A stretch of DNA of 64,000 nucleotides from an uncultured bacterium (GCA_900551245.1 URVC01000013.1:16494-80493); one strand, 5' to 3'. Positions 8,768-17,617 are shown, counted from the stretch's first letter. The notes: generated from the sequence alone by a model not told the origin. Numbers and translations: made by a program.

Positions 8768-10783
8768 TCAGCGTTCGATCTCGATTCCCGCAATCTGATT
8801 GGACCAGCTCTGGTTCGGCACCGGCGCTTTGAGCACGAGCCGCAGATAGCGGATTTCCGCCGGAATCGGTTCGGCGTTGCGCATGACGTAGTGATCGAAC
8901 TCCGCCCGGCGGACCAGTTCGAACCGGAGGGGCAGCGGGGAGAAATGTCTGCCGTCTGCGGACCCTTCCAGCGCGTAATAGCGGTTCAGCTCCTTGCCGC
9001 GGTGGTTCTTCCAGAAGTAGCAGTCCGCTTTCACCGAACTGAATCGGGAGTTGTCGCCCGCATAGGCGGTTCCGACCGAATATTCCTGGCGGGGATCGGC
9101 ATTGCGCGGCAGACGACATTCGTCGATCTTCAATCGCTGGGCACAGCCGTTGAAATATTCCGCCGCATTGGAGTTGTCCGGCACAATATAGGAGGAGCAG
9201 GTGGAAGGTAGAAAATCGGCGAGCAGTTTCTGCTGAGTCCGGCTGAAGAGAATTTTATCCGGATTTTCCAGCCGGAACGGTTTGATTTTTCCGGCATGGA
9301 CCGCTTCCAGCCGGGAGTTGCTCCGTTTCACTTCGGCGATCATCTCTTCGTAAGGCCGGTCGGTGACATCCACCAGTCCGAAGTTGAAACTTTCCCCCAT
9401 CGGCAGACTGCGCATCATGACCGGCTGATCGAAGAAGATGAAGTAGCCGAAGCCGATGCAGAGCGGATCAGCCGCCAACTGTTCGGTGTAATGGCGATAG
9501 CCAAGTCCCCGTGCCTGCTGGTCACGCACGGTGTTGACCGAGTTGTAGGGGCGCAGACCGCGTTGATCGCAGACGAAACTGAATTCGGTGATGAAAAACG
9601 GCTTATCAAGTTTACGAAGTTCCGGCATCAACCGGGAGGTCCACAAGGCGTAGATGTCATATTCATTGAGCATGACCGCGTCGGTGAATTCCGCCGCCGC
9701 ATAGATCCACTCATCCGCCTGACCGCGGCAGTGAGAGGCGCCGAACCAGAGATGATCCGGGTCGTGTTTGCGGAAAAGATCCCGGACAATCCGGTGATAG
9801 TACCGGGAGCTTTGCGTAATGAAATCAGCGAGATCTTTTGCGTTCAGATTGACGATGTTGCGATTTGCCAGCATCTCCTTGCGCCCGCCGGAAAGCTGGA
9901 ACTGCGCGGCCGCCTTCGCTTCGCCGTGACGGCGGATCAAAAAGTCCACCAGAGCCTGCTTGGAGGCGACGGTCGGGGCGGCTGCCGTCAGCTCTTTGAC
10001 GTCCTGGTATGACCAGCCGTTTTCATTTTCCGAGGCGTAAGCGATCAGCATCGGATCGTTTTTGCGACGGGCAACCTGTGCGGCGACCTCTTTTTCCGCG
10101 GCGGCGGTGAATCCGGGATCGTAAACGTCGATCCTGCGGCGCGGCAGCAGCTTGACGGTACGGAAGGTCCAGTCTTCCACATAAGGCAGATCGAAGGTTT
10201 CCCCCCATCCCCACTTGGCAGTGGAGTTGAACCCCCAATGGATCAGGCGCTTCCGATTGACCTCCTTCGATTTCTCATAGTAGGATGGTCCGTATTTCTT
10301 CGCGAGGTTGGCCGCGAGAAGATTGACTTTTTTCCCGCCGGGGAGACCATCCGGAACCTGCTTGACGTCGGGGAGTTCGGCAAAACCGCTTCGGCGAGAT
10401 CCATCCGGATTTTTCATTGGAGTGGAGTAGCCACCCTCCCGGTATCCGACCGCGTCGCAGCCGATGAGGAAATAGCGGTGCCCTTCCGGTGTGATGAGCC
10501 AGTGCCGCCCATCGATCTTCTGAAGGCGGAAACGTCCGGTGGCCTCGAATTGCCCGGCATCGAGACGGCCGCCGAACCGGTCGAACTTTGCCGGATCGAA
10601 CTTTGCGTCCCGAATCAGCGGCCACTCCTTTGCCGCGTCGGTGCGGAGCTGGTCGTCGGATGTGACTTTGCCCGGCCACTCCTCGCCGGTGTACTGGCCG
10701 TAGCGGTCAACGGCCGGTTCGGCGGCGGAGGTGAAAAGTACGCTTCCTGCCGATAAGCCGATGATGATCAGATGTTTTTTCAT
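8768..10783 (-). CDS. Secreted GH50-like (agarase-type) glycoside hydrolase, copy A
   Basis: 671 aa with a signal peptide (MKKHLIIIGLSAGSVLF then TSAAEP). The N-terminal region has DRYGQYTGEEWPGKV and ATGRFRLQKIDGRHWLITPE, a block resembling GH50 beta-agarases. The barrel has SENENGWS as likely acid/base and FFITEFSF as likely nucleophile. The C-terminal 150 residues look like a beta-sandwich. A GTG 9 nt further up would give a slightly longer protein, but AGGAG is best placed for the ATG at 10783. It follows its paralogue (10884-12932) by 100 nt and is probably in the same operon. Family assignment is by recognition only; substrate could be a galactan or another polysaccharide. Confidence 0.7.
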   Translation of the reverse strand: MKKHLIIIGLSAGSVLFTSAAEPAVDRYGQYTGEEWPGKVTSDDQLRTDAAKEWPLIRDAKFDPAKFDRFGGRLDAGQFEATGRFRLQKIDGRHWLITPEGHRYFLIGCDAVGYREGGYSTPMKNPDGSRRSGFAELPDVKQVPDGLPGGKKVNLLAANLAKKYGPSYYEKSKEVNRKRLIHWGFNSTAKWGWGETFDLPYVEDWTFRTVKLLPRRRIDVYDPGFTAAAEKEVAAQVARRKNDPMLIAYASENENGWSYQDVKELTAAAPTVASKQALVDFLIRRHGEAKAAAQFQLSGGRKEMLANRNIVNLNAKDLADFITQSSRYYHRIVRDLFRKHDPDHLWFGASHCRGQADEWIYAAAEFTDAVMLNEYDIYALWTSRLMPELRKLDKPFFITEFSFVCDQRGLRPYNSVNTVRDQQARGLGYRHYTEQLAADPLCIGFGYFIFFDQPVMMRSLPMGESFNFGLVDVTDRPYEEMIAEVKRSNSRLEAVHAGKIKPFRLENPDKILFSRTQQKLLADFLPSTCSSYIVPDNSNAAEYFNGCAQRLKIDECRLPRNADPRQEYSVGTAYAGDNSRFSSVKADCYFWKNHRGKELNRYYALEGSADGRHFSPLPLRFELVRRAEFDHYVMRNAEPIPAEIRYLRLVLKAPVPNQSWSNQIAGIEIER

Positions 10784-10883
10784 GTTTTCCACTCCTGATT
10801 TATCTTTTGTGGTATCGAATACAGGGGAATTTCATCGAGATGTCGCAGACTGTTTTCTGAAACTACAGGAAATTTGCAGTGAG

Positions 10884-12932
10884 TCATTTTTTTTCGGTAA
10901 ACTGCCAGTCGGCTATCACCGCCATCCATGCTCGTTCCGGTTCTGTGACCCCGATGGAAAGTCGCAGGTAGCGGCAGTTTTCCGGCATCGGCTCCGCCGG
11001 TGTCATGGAATAACGATCATGTTCCATTTCCTGTTCCAGGGTAAAGCGCATTTTCAGCGGGGTGAATTGCCGATTGTCGAAAGAATATTCCAACCGGAAA
11101 AAGCGGTTTAAATCACTTCCCCTCCGTTTATTCCACAAATGAACCGTCGCCCGCGTATCCGCAAAGTATGAATCGGCCTTGATGGTCCCGATTGAGACGA
11201 ATATGTGTTTGCGGCCCTGAAGAAATTCAGTCGCGATGGCATCGTTTACCTTGAAACGGAATGGGCACCCGCCGTAAAATTCATCCGCCATAACGGTATC
11301 TCCGACAATGTAGGGACTGCGACTGCCGGGCAACACCTTCAACCGGTTCAGATGAGTGGATTTCCAGCCCAGAATTTCAGCCGGATCCATGGAAAAAGGC
11401 CGCTTTTTTCCGGCATGGACCAGATACAGATTTTCATTGGCAATTCTAACCTGCTCGAGCATGGCGCGATACGGCTGATCCTGCTGATTTACCAAGCCGA
11501 AATTATACGCCTCGCCACGCGGAAGACTCCGGCGGGTAACCGCCTGATCGTAGAGGATAAAGTACCCGAATCCGACGCATCCGGGATCCGCTGCGAGCTG
11601 TTCGGTGAAATAGCGGTATCCCGTTCCCCTGGACTTTTCGTCGGGAACGCAGACGTAGCCGTTGAAGGCGGGGTACCCGCGCCTTGCCTGAACAAAGGAA
11701 TATTCGGCAATGATGTAGGGTTTATCAAGCTCGTGCAGCCGTTTGCGGACGGGAGTGCTCCAGGCCGCATAAATGTCGTAATCGTGGAGCAGGAGTGCAT
11801 CGACATAGGGAATCGCTTCATAGATCCATTCAAAAGCCTGATGTTTGCAATGTCCCGCACCGAACCAGAGATGATCCGGATCATGTTTGCGGTAGATTTC
11901 CCGAATTTGACGGTGATAGAGCTGCGATGTTTTGCGGATGAATGCGGCAGCCTGACGGCGTGGAATCCGGATCCCCGGCCGGGGAGTCCGGGCGATGGAG
12001 GCGCGGTCGAATTTTTCCGTGGCTTTGAAGAGCTTGCCCACGTTGTCTTCCCCCAGCTCTTCACAAAGGAAATCGATCAGAGCGCGCTTCATCGGAGAAT
12101 CCTTCCCGGCGGCAATGCCGTCGAGCATGGAAAAGCTGAGGCCGCTTTCGTTTTCCGTGGAATACCCGAGCAGTAGAGGCTCGTTCCGCCTCCGGGCAAT
12201 CTGCTGAACGATTTCCCTTTCCGCATTCTCCAGAAAATCCGGAGCATACACGTCGATGTTTCTCAGATAGTTGCGGAACCGGGAGACCTTGCGGAAATTC
12301 ATGTCTTCTATGAAGGGAAGACCAATGTGAGTTCCCCATCCCCATTTCGGGGTGCTGTTGAATCCCCAGGAGATCAGACGTCTCCGGTTGACATCGAGTG
12401 CTTTTTTTCGAAAATTCTCTCCATATTTCAACTGCAGGTTCGCGGCGAGAAAGTTGACCATGCCCGGTCGGGAAAACGCACTGAATGGAGTGTTGGTTCG
12501 AGGGATTTCCGGAAGTTGCAGAAAAACGTTCCGCGGCGTTCCATCCGGCTGCGTCAAAGGGGTGGCATACCCTTTTTCATAAAAGTCCGGAGCGTCACAG
12601 CCGATCAGGAAAAAGCGATTCCCTTCCGGAGTGATGAACCACCAGCGGTCTCTGACCTTCTCCAGGCGGAAAAAGCCCGTTGCACGGAATTTCCGACCGT
12701 CAAGGATCCCTCCGTAACGATCGAAACGCTGTGGGGCAAACGTGCCGAACCGGATAAGCTGCGCCTCTTCTGCCGCGGCTTCCTCCCTGAGCTGCTGTTC
12801 GGAGGTGATTTTCCCCTGCCAGTTTTCCCCGGAATATTGTCCGAAGCGGTCCACTTGAACTGGGACCCCGGTTGCGCTGGCCAAGCTGGAGGCGAGCAGC
12901 GCAGTGAGAGCTGAAGTGATCGAATTTTTCAT
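10884..12932 (-). CDS. Secreted GH50-like (agarase-type) glycoside hydrolase, copy B
   Basis: 682 aa with an N-terminal signal sequence ending around SSLASATG. It matches copy A along its length: DRFGQYSGENWQGKITSEQQ at the start, HDPDHLWFGAGHC in the barrel, STENESGLS as likely acid/base, YIIAEYSFV as likely nucleophile, and RSLPRGEAYNFGLVN near the barrel end. GAAAGGTG lies about 6 nt before the ATG. It is preceded by a pseudopilin gene (42 nt away) and the GntR-LacI regulator gene, and followed by copy A. A tandem duplication with divergence suggests the two enzymes act on related linkages of one exported-enzyme substrate. Confidence 0.7.
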   Translation of the reverse strand: MKNSITSALTALLASSLASATGVPVQVDRFGQYSGENWQGKITSEQQLREEAAAEEAQLIRFGTFAPQRFDRYGGILDGRKFRATGFFRLEKVRDRWWFITPEGNRFFLIGCDAPDFYEKGYATPLTQPDGTPRNVFLQLPEIPRTNTPFSAFSRPGMVNFLAANLQLKYGENFRKKALDVNRRRLISWGFNSTPKWGWGTHIGLPFIEDMNFRKVSRFRNYLRNIDVYAPDFLENAEREIVQQIARRRNEPLLLGYSTENESGLSFSMLDGIAAGKDSPMKRALIDFLCEELGEDNVGKLFKATEKFDRASIARTPRPGIRIPRRQAAAFIRKTSQLYHRQIREIYRKHDPDHLWFGAGHCKHQAFEWIYEAIPYVDALLLHDYDIYAAWSTPVRKRLHELDKPYIIAEYSFVQARRGYPAFNGYVCVPDEKSRGTGYRYFTEQLAADPGCVGFGYFILYDQAVTRRSLPRGEAYNFGLVNQQDQPYRAMLEQVRIANENLYLVHAGKKRPFSMDPAEILGWKSTHLNRLKVLPGSRSPYIVGDTVMADEFYGGCPFRFKVNDAIATEFLQGRKHIFVSIGTIKADSYFADTRATVHLWNKRRGSDLNRFFRLEYSFDNRQFTPLKMRFTLEQEMEHDRYSMTPAEPMPENCRYLRLSIGVTEPERAWMAVIADWQFTEKK

Positions 12933-12974
12933 GCGGCACCTTTCTTGCGTCAGTCATCCAAGATGAAGTTCACG

Positions 12975-13736
12975 TTACAACTGAACGAAATGTTCGTTGA
13001 AAAGCAGGGTGAATTTGTTGTTGATGTTTCCCTTTAATTGATTTTCATTGAGCAGATTGACATGCCCGTCGAAGAACGCGGCACCGCTTTTGCCCGAATG
13101 AATCAGCGTGACTCCCGCACGGCAGTTCGAGTCAAGTATGGTGGTCGGTGAAAAAATATAACTGCCGGCACCGAGCGGGTAGGCATTGAACGGGATGGAA
13201 GCACGACTATCCGCGAAAAAAACGGTTTTACTGCTGTGTTTGACGGCGGACGGGCGGTAACTGACACGATCCGATTTTTCTTCTATTGTCCTGCACGAGC
13301 CATTTCCCAGTATCGTCTGCACATCGCTGTTCAAAACGTTATCGTCTTTACTGAAAATATACATTCCGTAAATTCCGTAATATGCATTTTGCAGGCTCGG
13401 CAGAACCGGGTCGGTGGGGCAGACTGCTGTAGTTCGGGCCAGATATCTGGGGAAAAAACTGTAGTTGCTGTTGACGCGCCCCCATCCGGTAAAATTCGCA
13501 CGGTAGTTGGGGATCGTCCAGCCGTCGTGGTCGTCAGCGTAAAGAAACATCGCGGTAGTGAGTTGCTTGAGATTGTTGACACAAGTGGAGGCCTTTGCGG
13601 TTTCCCGCGCCTTGTTCAGCGCCGGCAGCAGCATGGCGGCGAGAATTGCAATGATTGCAATTACTATGAGAAGTTCAATAAGCGTAAAGGAGAATCGTTT
13701 CCTCCTCCGGATTGGAATGGAACGGGCAATGCTCAT
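12975..13736 (-). CDS. Pseudopilin-like protein, H-X9-DG type (1 of 5)
   Basis: 253 aa. After a basic leader (MSIARSIPIRRRKRFS) comes the type IV pilin-like helix FTLIELLIVIAIIAILA, with the conserved Glu at +5, then LNKARETAKASTCVNNLKQL. The globular part ends in HSGKSGAAFFDGHV, a His followed nine residues later by Asp-Gly, the signature of the prepilin-associated H-X9-DG family. The residue before the expected cut is Ser, not Gly. The ATG overlaps the stop of the GntR-LacI regulator gene by 4 nt, and the secreted GH gene follows 42 nt later. Its role may be in the pilus-like part of a secretion or surface-capture system (inference). Confidence 0.88.
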   Translation of the reverse strand: MSIARSIPIRRRKRFSFTLIELLIVIAIIAILAAMLLPALNKARETAKASTCVNNLKQLTTAMFLYADDHDGWTIPNYRANFTGWGRVNSNYSFFPRYLARTTAVCPTDPVLPSLQNAYYGIYGMYIFSKDDNVLNSDVQTILGNGSCRTIEEKSDRVSYRPSAVKHSSKTVFFADSRASIPFNAYPLGAGSYIFSPTTILDSNCRAGVTLIHSGKSGAAFFDGHVNLLNENQLKGNINNKFTLLFNEHFVQL

Positions 13737-14890
13737 AACGAAATCCTTTCTGTTGAGTTGGAGTGTTCAAAGTTACCAGGCGCGGCGATGCTGTCACGCA
13801 GGATCAGATGGTTTTTCAGGCGGGTTACCGGCGGCGGAACGATTCCCCGGCGCATTTCGTCCAGCAACTGTACCGCCGTCTCGCCCAGCTCCTCCGCCGG
13901 CTGGCGGACGCTCGAAAGCATCGGATTGGTGAGACTGCATAGATCGTCGTCGTTGAAGCCGAGCAGTGAGAAATCCTCCGGTACACGCCGCCGGCCGTTG
14001 CGGATCGCCGCCAGCGCCCCCGGGCCCAGTTCGTCCCACAGCAGCAGCACCGCGGTCGGCGGTACTTCGCAGCTCATCAGCCGGTGCATCGCCGGATATC
14101 CGTACAACTCCAGACCGATGTCCTGCGGGCGCGCTTCCGCCAGATGCGGCCCCAGTTCCACCACCCATTCCGGTCGGAATTCAATGCCGCGCTCTTCCAG
14201 TGCCCGCCGGTATCCCCGGTAACGGTCCCCGATGGAGCCGGGCGCCGCGGCATATTCCATCCGGCTCAGGATGAACCCGATTTTGCGATGCCCCATGTCG
14301 ATCAGCCGGAGCACCGCGTCATGAGCCGCCCGGAAGTTGTCCGTCGTCACCAGCGGCACCGTCACCCCCGGTGGAACGTTGTCCACGCAGACCAGCGGGA
14401 CGCTCTCCGCTACCCGGCTGACCAGCTCGCCGTTGGGATGGCGCAGATAGGGCAGCAGAATGATGCCGTCTGCGCCGGTGTTCCGTGCCCGGCGCAGATA
14501 CTCCGCCTCCCGTTCCGAATCGTTGCGCGTGTTGCAGGTGACCAGCGAGCAGCCGATCTGACGGGCGGCCCGTTCCACCCCCAGCAGCACCCGGTGGCCG
14601 AAGGAGTCCTCCAGATTGGAGCTGATGAAGACCAGCTGACGGCAGTTCTCCTGCGTGTTCCGCTTCCGGCCGTGGGTGACCGCGACGAAGGTGCCGCGGC
14701 CCCGCTCTGAGGTGATGACCCCTTCCTGCTTCATGGCGTCGAGCGCCTTGAGCACCGTCTGCCGGGCGACGCCGAACTGGCGGGCAAGATGCTCCTCGGT
14801 CGGCAGTTTTTCTCCGGAGGCAAACACCCCGGTGGCGATCTCTCGCGTCAGTTCCTCCCGGATCTGCTGGTATTTCGGTTGTACAGACAT
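13733..14890 (-). CDS. GntR-LacI hybrid regulator (AraR type)
   Basis: 385 aa. Residues 1-70 form a GntR winged helix (YQQIREELTREIATGVFASG, then EEHLARQFGVARQTVLKALD and GRGTFV). The remaining 300 residues are a LacI/periplasmic-binding-type sugar sensor with DMGHRKIGFILS. This arrangement is that of AraR of Bacillus, which binds palindromes of the GTAC type. It heads an operon with a pseudopilin and two exported GH50-like enzymes and overlaps the pseudopilin gene by 4 nt. Two palindromes near its promoter (14936-14949 and 14998-15015) are candidate binding sites, so autoregulation is likely. The inducer is unknown. Confidence 0.9.
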   Translation of the reverse strand: MSVQPKYQQIREELTREIATGVFASGEKLPTEEHLARQFGVARQTVLKALDAMKQEGVITSERGRGTFVAVTHGRKRNTQENCRQLVFISSNLEDSFGHRVLLGVERAARQIGCSLVTCNTRNDSEREAEYLRRARNTGADGIILLPYLRHPNGELVSRVAESVPLVCVDNVPPGVTVPLVTTDNFRAAHDAVLRLIDMGHRKIGFILSRMEYAAAPGSIGDRYRGYRRALEERGIEFRPEWVVELGPHLAEARPQDIGLELYGYPAMHRLMSCEVPPTAVLLLWDELGPGALAAIRNGRRRVPEDFSLLGFNDDDLCSLTNPMLSSVRQPAEELGETAVQLLDEMRRGIVPPPVTRLKNHLILRDSIAAPGNFEHSNSTERISL

Positions 14891-14925
14891 TGCCTTTTCC
14901 AGGTTGCTTGGTTGTTTCTGCTTTA

Positions 14926-14954
14926 ATTATAGGAATTCCGTCGACGGAAAACAA
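14926..14954 (-). promoter_or_regulatory. Promoter of the GntR-LacI/pseudopilin/GH operon
   Basis: Minus strand TTGTTT (14949-14954), 17-bp spacer, perfect TATAAT (14926-14931). Nearly the whole spacer is a 14-bp perfect palindrome, so a protein bound there would cover the promoter. Confidence 0.7.
14936..14949. promoter_or_regulatory. 14-bp palindromic operator inside the promoter spacer
   Basis: TTCCGTCGACGGAA is identical to its reverse complement and lies between the -35 and -10 boxes of the regulator's own promoter. This is the position expected for a repressor site. Confidence 0.5.
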
Positions 14955-14997
14955 CTCCGGAACGAAAAAAAATTAAAAAAAAGAGCTCGATTTTCTG

Positions 14998-15015
14998 AAG
15001 TTGTATGTACAACTT
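14998..15015. promoter_or_regulatory. 18-bp AraR-like operator palindrome
   Basis: AAGTTGTA-TG-TACAACTT has two perfect 8-bp half sites around a 2-bp centre. It resembles the known Bacillus AraR operator (ATTTGTACGTACAAAT, established knowledge). It lies between the divergent GntR-LacI regulator and the DUF362 gene, 43 bp upstream of the regulator's -35 box and 46 bp upstream of the DUF362 -35 box. Confidence 0.55.
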
Positions 15016-15061
15016 TCCCGGGCGGCGGAGAAAAGTTTCCCACGCTTTCCGGGAATCCGGC

Positions 15062-15090
15062 TTGCAAGAATTTCGATGACACGGTATCTT
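15062..15090 (+). promoter_or_regulatory. sigma70-type promoter of the DUF362 gene
   Basis: TTGCAA (15062-15067), 17-bp spacer, TATCTT (15085-15090). A second -10-like TATACT begins at 15090. The start codon lies 27 nt after the first -10 box, so the leader is short. Confidence 0.55.
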
Positions 15091-15116
15091 ATACTATGCT
15101 CATCGAGGAGACAACC

Positions 15117-16226
15117 ATGGAAAAAGCAAAAGTATATTTCACCGATATGCGGGTTCGTCCGGAAGGGCAGAACCTCCAGCAGAAACTCGCCGCACTGATC
15201 AAACGGGCCGGAATCGATTCGATCGATTTCCAGGATCGCTTCGCCGCGATTAAAATTCACTTCGGCGAGGCGGGCAACCTCTCGTTCCTGCGCCCCAACT
15301 TCGCCCACACCGTCGCGGATGAGATCAAGAAGCGCGGCGGCCGCCCCTTCCTCACCGACTGCAACACCCTCTACGTCGGCTCCCGGAAACACGCTCTCGA
15401 ACATATCGAGACCGCCTATCTCAACGGATTTTCCCCCTACGCGACCGGCTGTCACGTCATCATCGGTGACGGCCTCAAGGGGACCGACGATGTTGCCGTG
15501 CCGGTGCCGAACGGGGAACTGGTGCACGAAGCGAAGATCGGGCGCGCCATCATGGACGCCGATATCATCCTTTCGCTCAACCACTTCAAGGGGCATGAAA
15601 TGACCGGATTCGGCGGCGCGATCAAGAATCTCGGCATGGGGTGCGGTTCCCGCGCCGGGAAGATGGAGCAGCACTGCGACGGCAAACCCACGGTGGATCG
15701 CTCGCTCTGCATCGGCTGTCACGCCTGCGCCCGCATCTGCGCACACAATGCGCCGACTTTTCGCGACGGAAAGGCGGAGATCGATCACTCCCGCTGTGTC
15801 GGCTGCGGCCGCTGCATCGGTGTTTGCCCGAAAGATGCGATCCAGCCCTCCTGGGGGCAGAAAGAGGGGCTGATCGACAAGAAGATGGCCGAATATGCTC
15901 TCGCCGTGGTGCACGGCCGGCCCAATTTCCACATCAGCATTGTGATGGATGTTTCGCCGTTCTGCGACTGCCATCCGGAGAACGACGCCCCGATCGTGCC
16001 CGACGTCGGCATGTTCGCCTCGTTTGACCCGGTGGCGCTGGACCAGGCCTGCGCGGACGCGGTCAACCGCTGTACGCCGAATCCCGGTTCGCTGCTCGCG
16101 GAGAGCGCCGTTCACACCGGCGACCACTTCCATGACGTTTCGCCCTCGACTAATTGGAGAATCCAGCTCGAACACGCCGAGAAGATCGGCCTCGGCGTCC
16201 GGGAGTATGAACTTGTCCGGCTCTGA
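15117..16226 (+). CDS. DUF362 domain protein with two [4Fe-4S] ferredoxin motifs
   Basis: 369 aa. The N-terminal and C-terminal parts form a DUF362 domain (KVYFTDMRVRPEGQNLQQKL; IKIHFGEAGNLSFLRP; LSLNHFKGHEMTGFGGAIKN; FASFDPVALDQACADAV). A bacterial-type ferredoxin insert lies between: Cys198/201/204/208 and Cys227/230/233/237, the second set ending in the usual Cys-Pro. GAGGAG lies 6 nt before the ATG at 15117. DUF362 proteins are common in strict anaerobes; the reaction is not known. The HD hydrolase gene overlaps its last 20 nt, so the two are translated together. Confidence 0.85.
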   Translation: MEKAKVYFTDMRVRPEGQNLQQKLAALIKRAGIDSIDFQDRFAAIKIHFGEAGNLSFLRPNFAHTVADEIKKRGGRPFLTDCNTLYVGSRKHALEHIETAYLNGFSPYATGCHVIIGDGLKGTDDVAVPVPNGELVHEAKIGRAIMDADIILSLNHFKGHEMTGFGGAIKNLGMGCGSRAGKMEQHCDGKPTVDRSLCIGCHACARICAHNAPTFRDGKAEIDHSRCVGCGRCIGVCPKDAIQPSWGQKEGLIDKKMAEYALAVVHGRPNFHISIVMDVSPFCDCHPENDAPIVPDVGMFASFDPVALDQACADAVNRCTPNPGSLLAESAVHTGDHFHDVSPSTNWRIQLEHAEKIGLGVREYELVRL

Positions 16227-16806
16227 GACGACGCGGATCGAGCCGCTGGAGATCCTCCGGTTCTTCTACCCGGAGGATACCCCGCTCCGGCGGCTTCTGC
16301 TCAAGCACAGCACGCAGGTGCGGGAGAAGGCGCTCTCTCTGCTGGATCACTCTCCGCTGAACGGGGAGGTGGATCCCGCTCTGGTTGCCGCCGGTGCGAT
16401 GCTGCATGACATCGGCATCGTTCACTGCCACGCGCCGAAGATCCTCTGCACCGGGTGCGAACCCTATCTCGCCCACGGCATCATCGGGGCGCGGATGCTG
16501 CGCGAATACGGCGCCGCCCGCGGCATGGAGGAGCTTCTGGAGCCCTTCGCCCGGATCTGTGAACGGCACACCGGCAGCGGCATCACCGCCGAGGAGGTGC
16601 GTCGCCAGCAGTTGCCGATTCCGGAACGGGACTATCTGCCGGAGACAGCTGCGGAAAAACTGGTCTGTCTCGCCGACAAGTTTTTCTCCAAATCCGGCGA
16701 CATGCAGGAGAAATCCCTCGATCGAATCCGGCATTCGATGGCGAAGTTCGGCCCCGGCCCGGCGGAGCGCTTCGAGACGTTGTGCCGTTTCTGCGGCCTC
16801 GCCTGA
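16207..16806 (+). CDS. HD-domain phosphohydrolase-like protein
   Basis: 199 aa. His34 in LLKHSTQV, His67-Asp68 in MLHDIGIVHCHA and later histidines in AHGIIGARML and ERHTGSG match the metal-binding pattern of HD/HDIG hydrolases. DKFFSKSGDMQEKSLDRIR lies near the C-terminus. The only in-frame ATG that keeps the whole domain is at 16207, inside the end of the DUF362 gene; the GGGAG is almost touching it, so coupled re-initiation is likely. Small HD proteins of this type act on nucleotides or other phosphate esters; the substrate is unknown. Confidence 0.82.
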   Translation: MNLSGSETTRIEPLEILRFFYPEDTPLRRLLLKHSTQVREKALSLLDHSPLNGEVDPALVAAGAMLHDIGIVHCHAPKILCTGCEPYLAHGIIGARMLREYGAARGMEELLEPFARICERHTGSGITAEEVRRQQLPIPERDYLPETAAEKLVCLADKFFSKSGDMQEKSLDRIRHSMAKFGPGPAERFETLCRFCGLA

Positions 16807-16807
16807 C

Positions 16808-17617
16808 CTATTGCCGGTGATCCTTCCACCAGGACCAGCGGAGTTTTTCCGGCTCGGGGTGCGGATGCTCCGCAAAATAGACGGCGAGCCGGAAGACGTA
16901 GAGCTGGCAGCGGTCCTCCTGAAACCTTTTGACCGCGCAGTCGTCCCGGTAGAGTTGTTCCGGATCCTCTCCCGCGAGGTCGGCAATCCGCCGGATGCCG
17001 ATGCGGAAGAGATCCTGTTCGATGTTCGGCCCTACGCCGGGAATTTGCCGCAGATCGCTGCCGCCGCGCGGCGGGGGGAGGAGGTAGCGCGACATGTCAA
17101 GCCCTTCCAGCGCGAGAAGCCGGAACTTCCGCCGGAGTCCGCTCGCGAATCCGGTCAGGTTCCCGTCGCTGCCGACCACCCGGTGGCAGGGAATCAGGAT
17201 GCCGACCGGATTGTGACCGACCGCACCGCCGACCGCCTGCGCCGACATGCGCGGGATTCCCAGCTGCCGGGCGAGTTCGGCGGCGATGGCTCCGTAGGTG
17301 GTGGTTTCCCCGCGCGGAATGCGGCGCAGCTGTTCCCAGACGGCGAGGCGGAAAGGGGTGCCGGTCAGATGAATCGGCGGCGTTTCGCCCGGATCCTCCC
17401 CCTCGAAATAACGTTCGAGCCACTGTTCCGCCGCTTTCAGCACCGGCAGGGAGGAGCCGGTGTGTCCGCTTTCCGCGGGAAGGGCGGAGGGAGTTTGATC
17501 AAGGAATTCCACCCCGGTCAGGAACTCTCCCCGCCCGGCAAGTGTGATTTCCCCCAGCGGGGAGCGGATATGCCGGAATTCCAGCGGGGCGGTATCGGTT
17601 CGGGAACTCTTCTTCAT
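16808..17617 (-). CDS. ogt: Methylated-DNA-protein cysteine methyltransferase fused to a Cdd1-like HhH domain
   Basis: 269 aa. Residues 10-172 are an O6-alkylguanine-DNA alkyltransferase: FRLAVWEQLRRIPRGETTTY, RMSAQAVGGAVGHNP and the active-site IPCHRVVGSDG with Cys144. Residues 185-269 are a helix-hairpin-helix domain (DLRQIPGVGPNIEQDLFRIG, then DPEQLYRDDC and RCQLYVFRLAVYFAE) of the type otherwise found as the short stand-alone Cdd1/pathogenicity-locus protein. The enzyme transfers the alkyl group from damaged guanine to its own Cys; the added HhH could aid DNA binding (inference). The ATG at 17617 has GGGAG 10 nt upstream. It is convergent with the HD gene, 1 bp apart. Confidence 0.9.
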   Translation of the reverse strand: MKKSSRTDTAPLEFRHIRSPLGEITLAGRGEFLTGVEFLDQTPSALPAESGHTGSSLPVLKAAEQWLERYFEGEDPGETPPIHLTGTPFRLAVWEQLRRIPRGETTTYGAIAAELARQLGIPRMSAQAVGGAVGHNPVGILIPCHRVVGSDGNLTGFASGLRRKFRLLALEGLDMSRYLLPPPRGGSDLRQIPGVGPNIEQDLFRIGIRRIADLAGEDPEQLYRDDCAVKRFQEDRCQLYVFRLAVYFAEHPHPEPEKLRWSWWKDHRQ

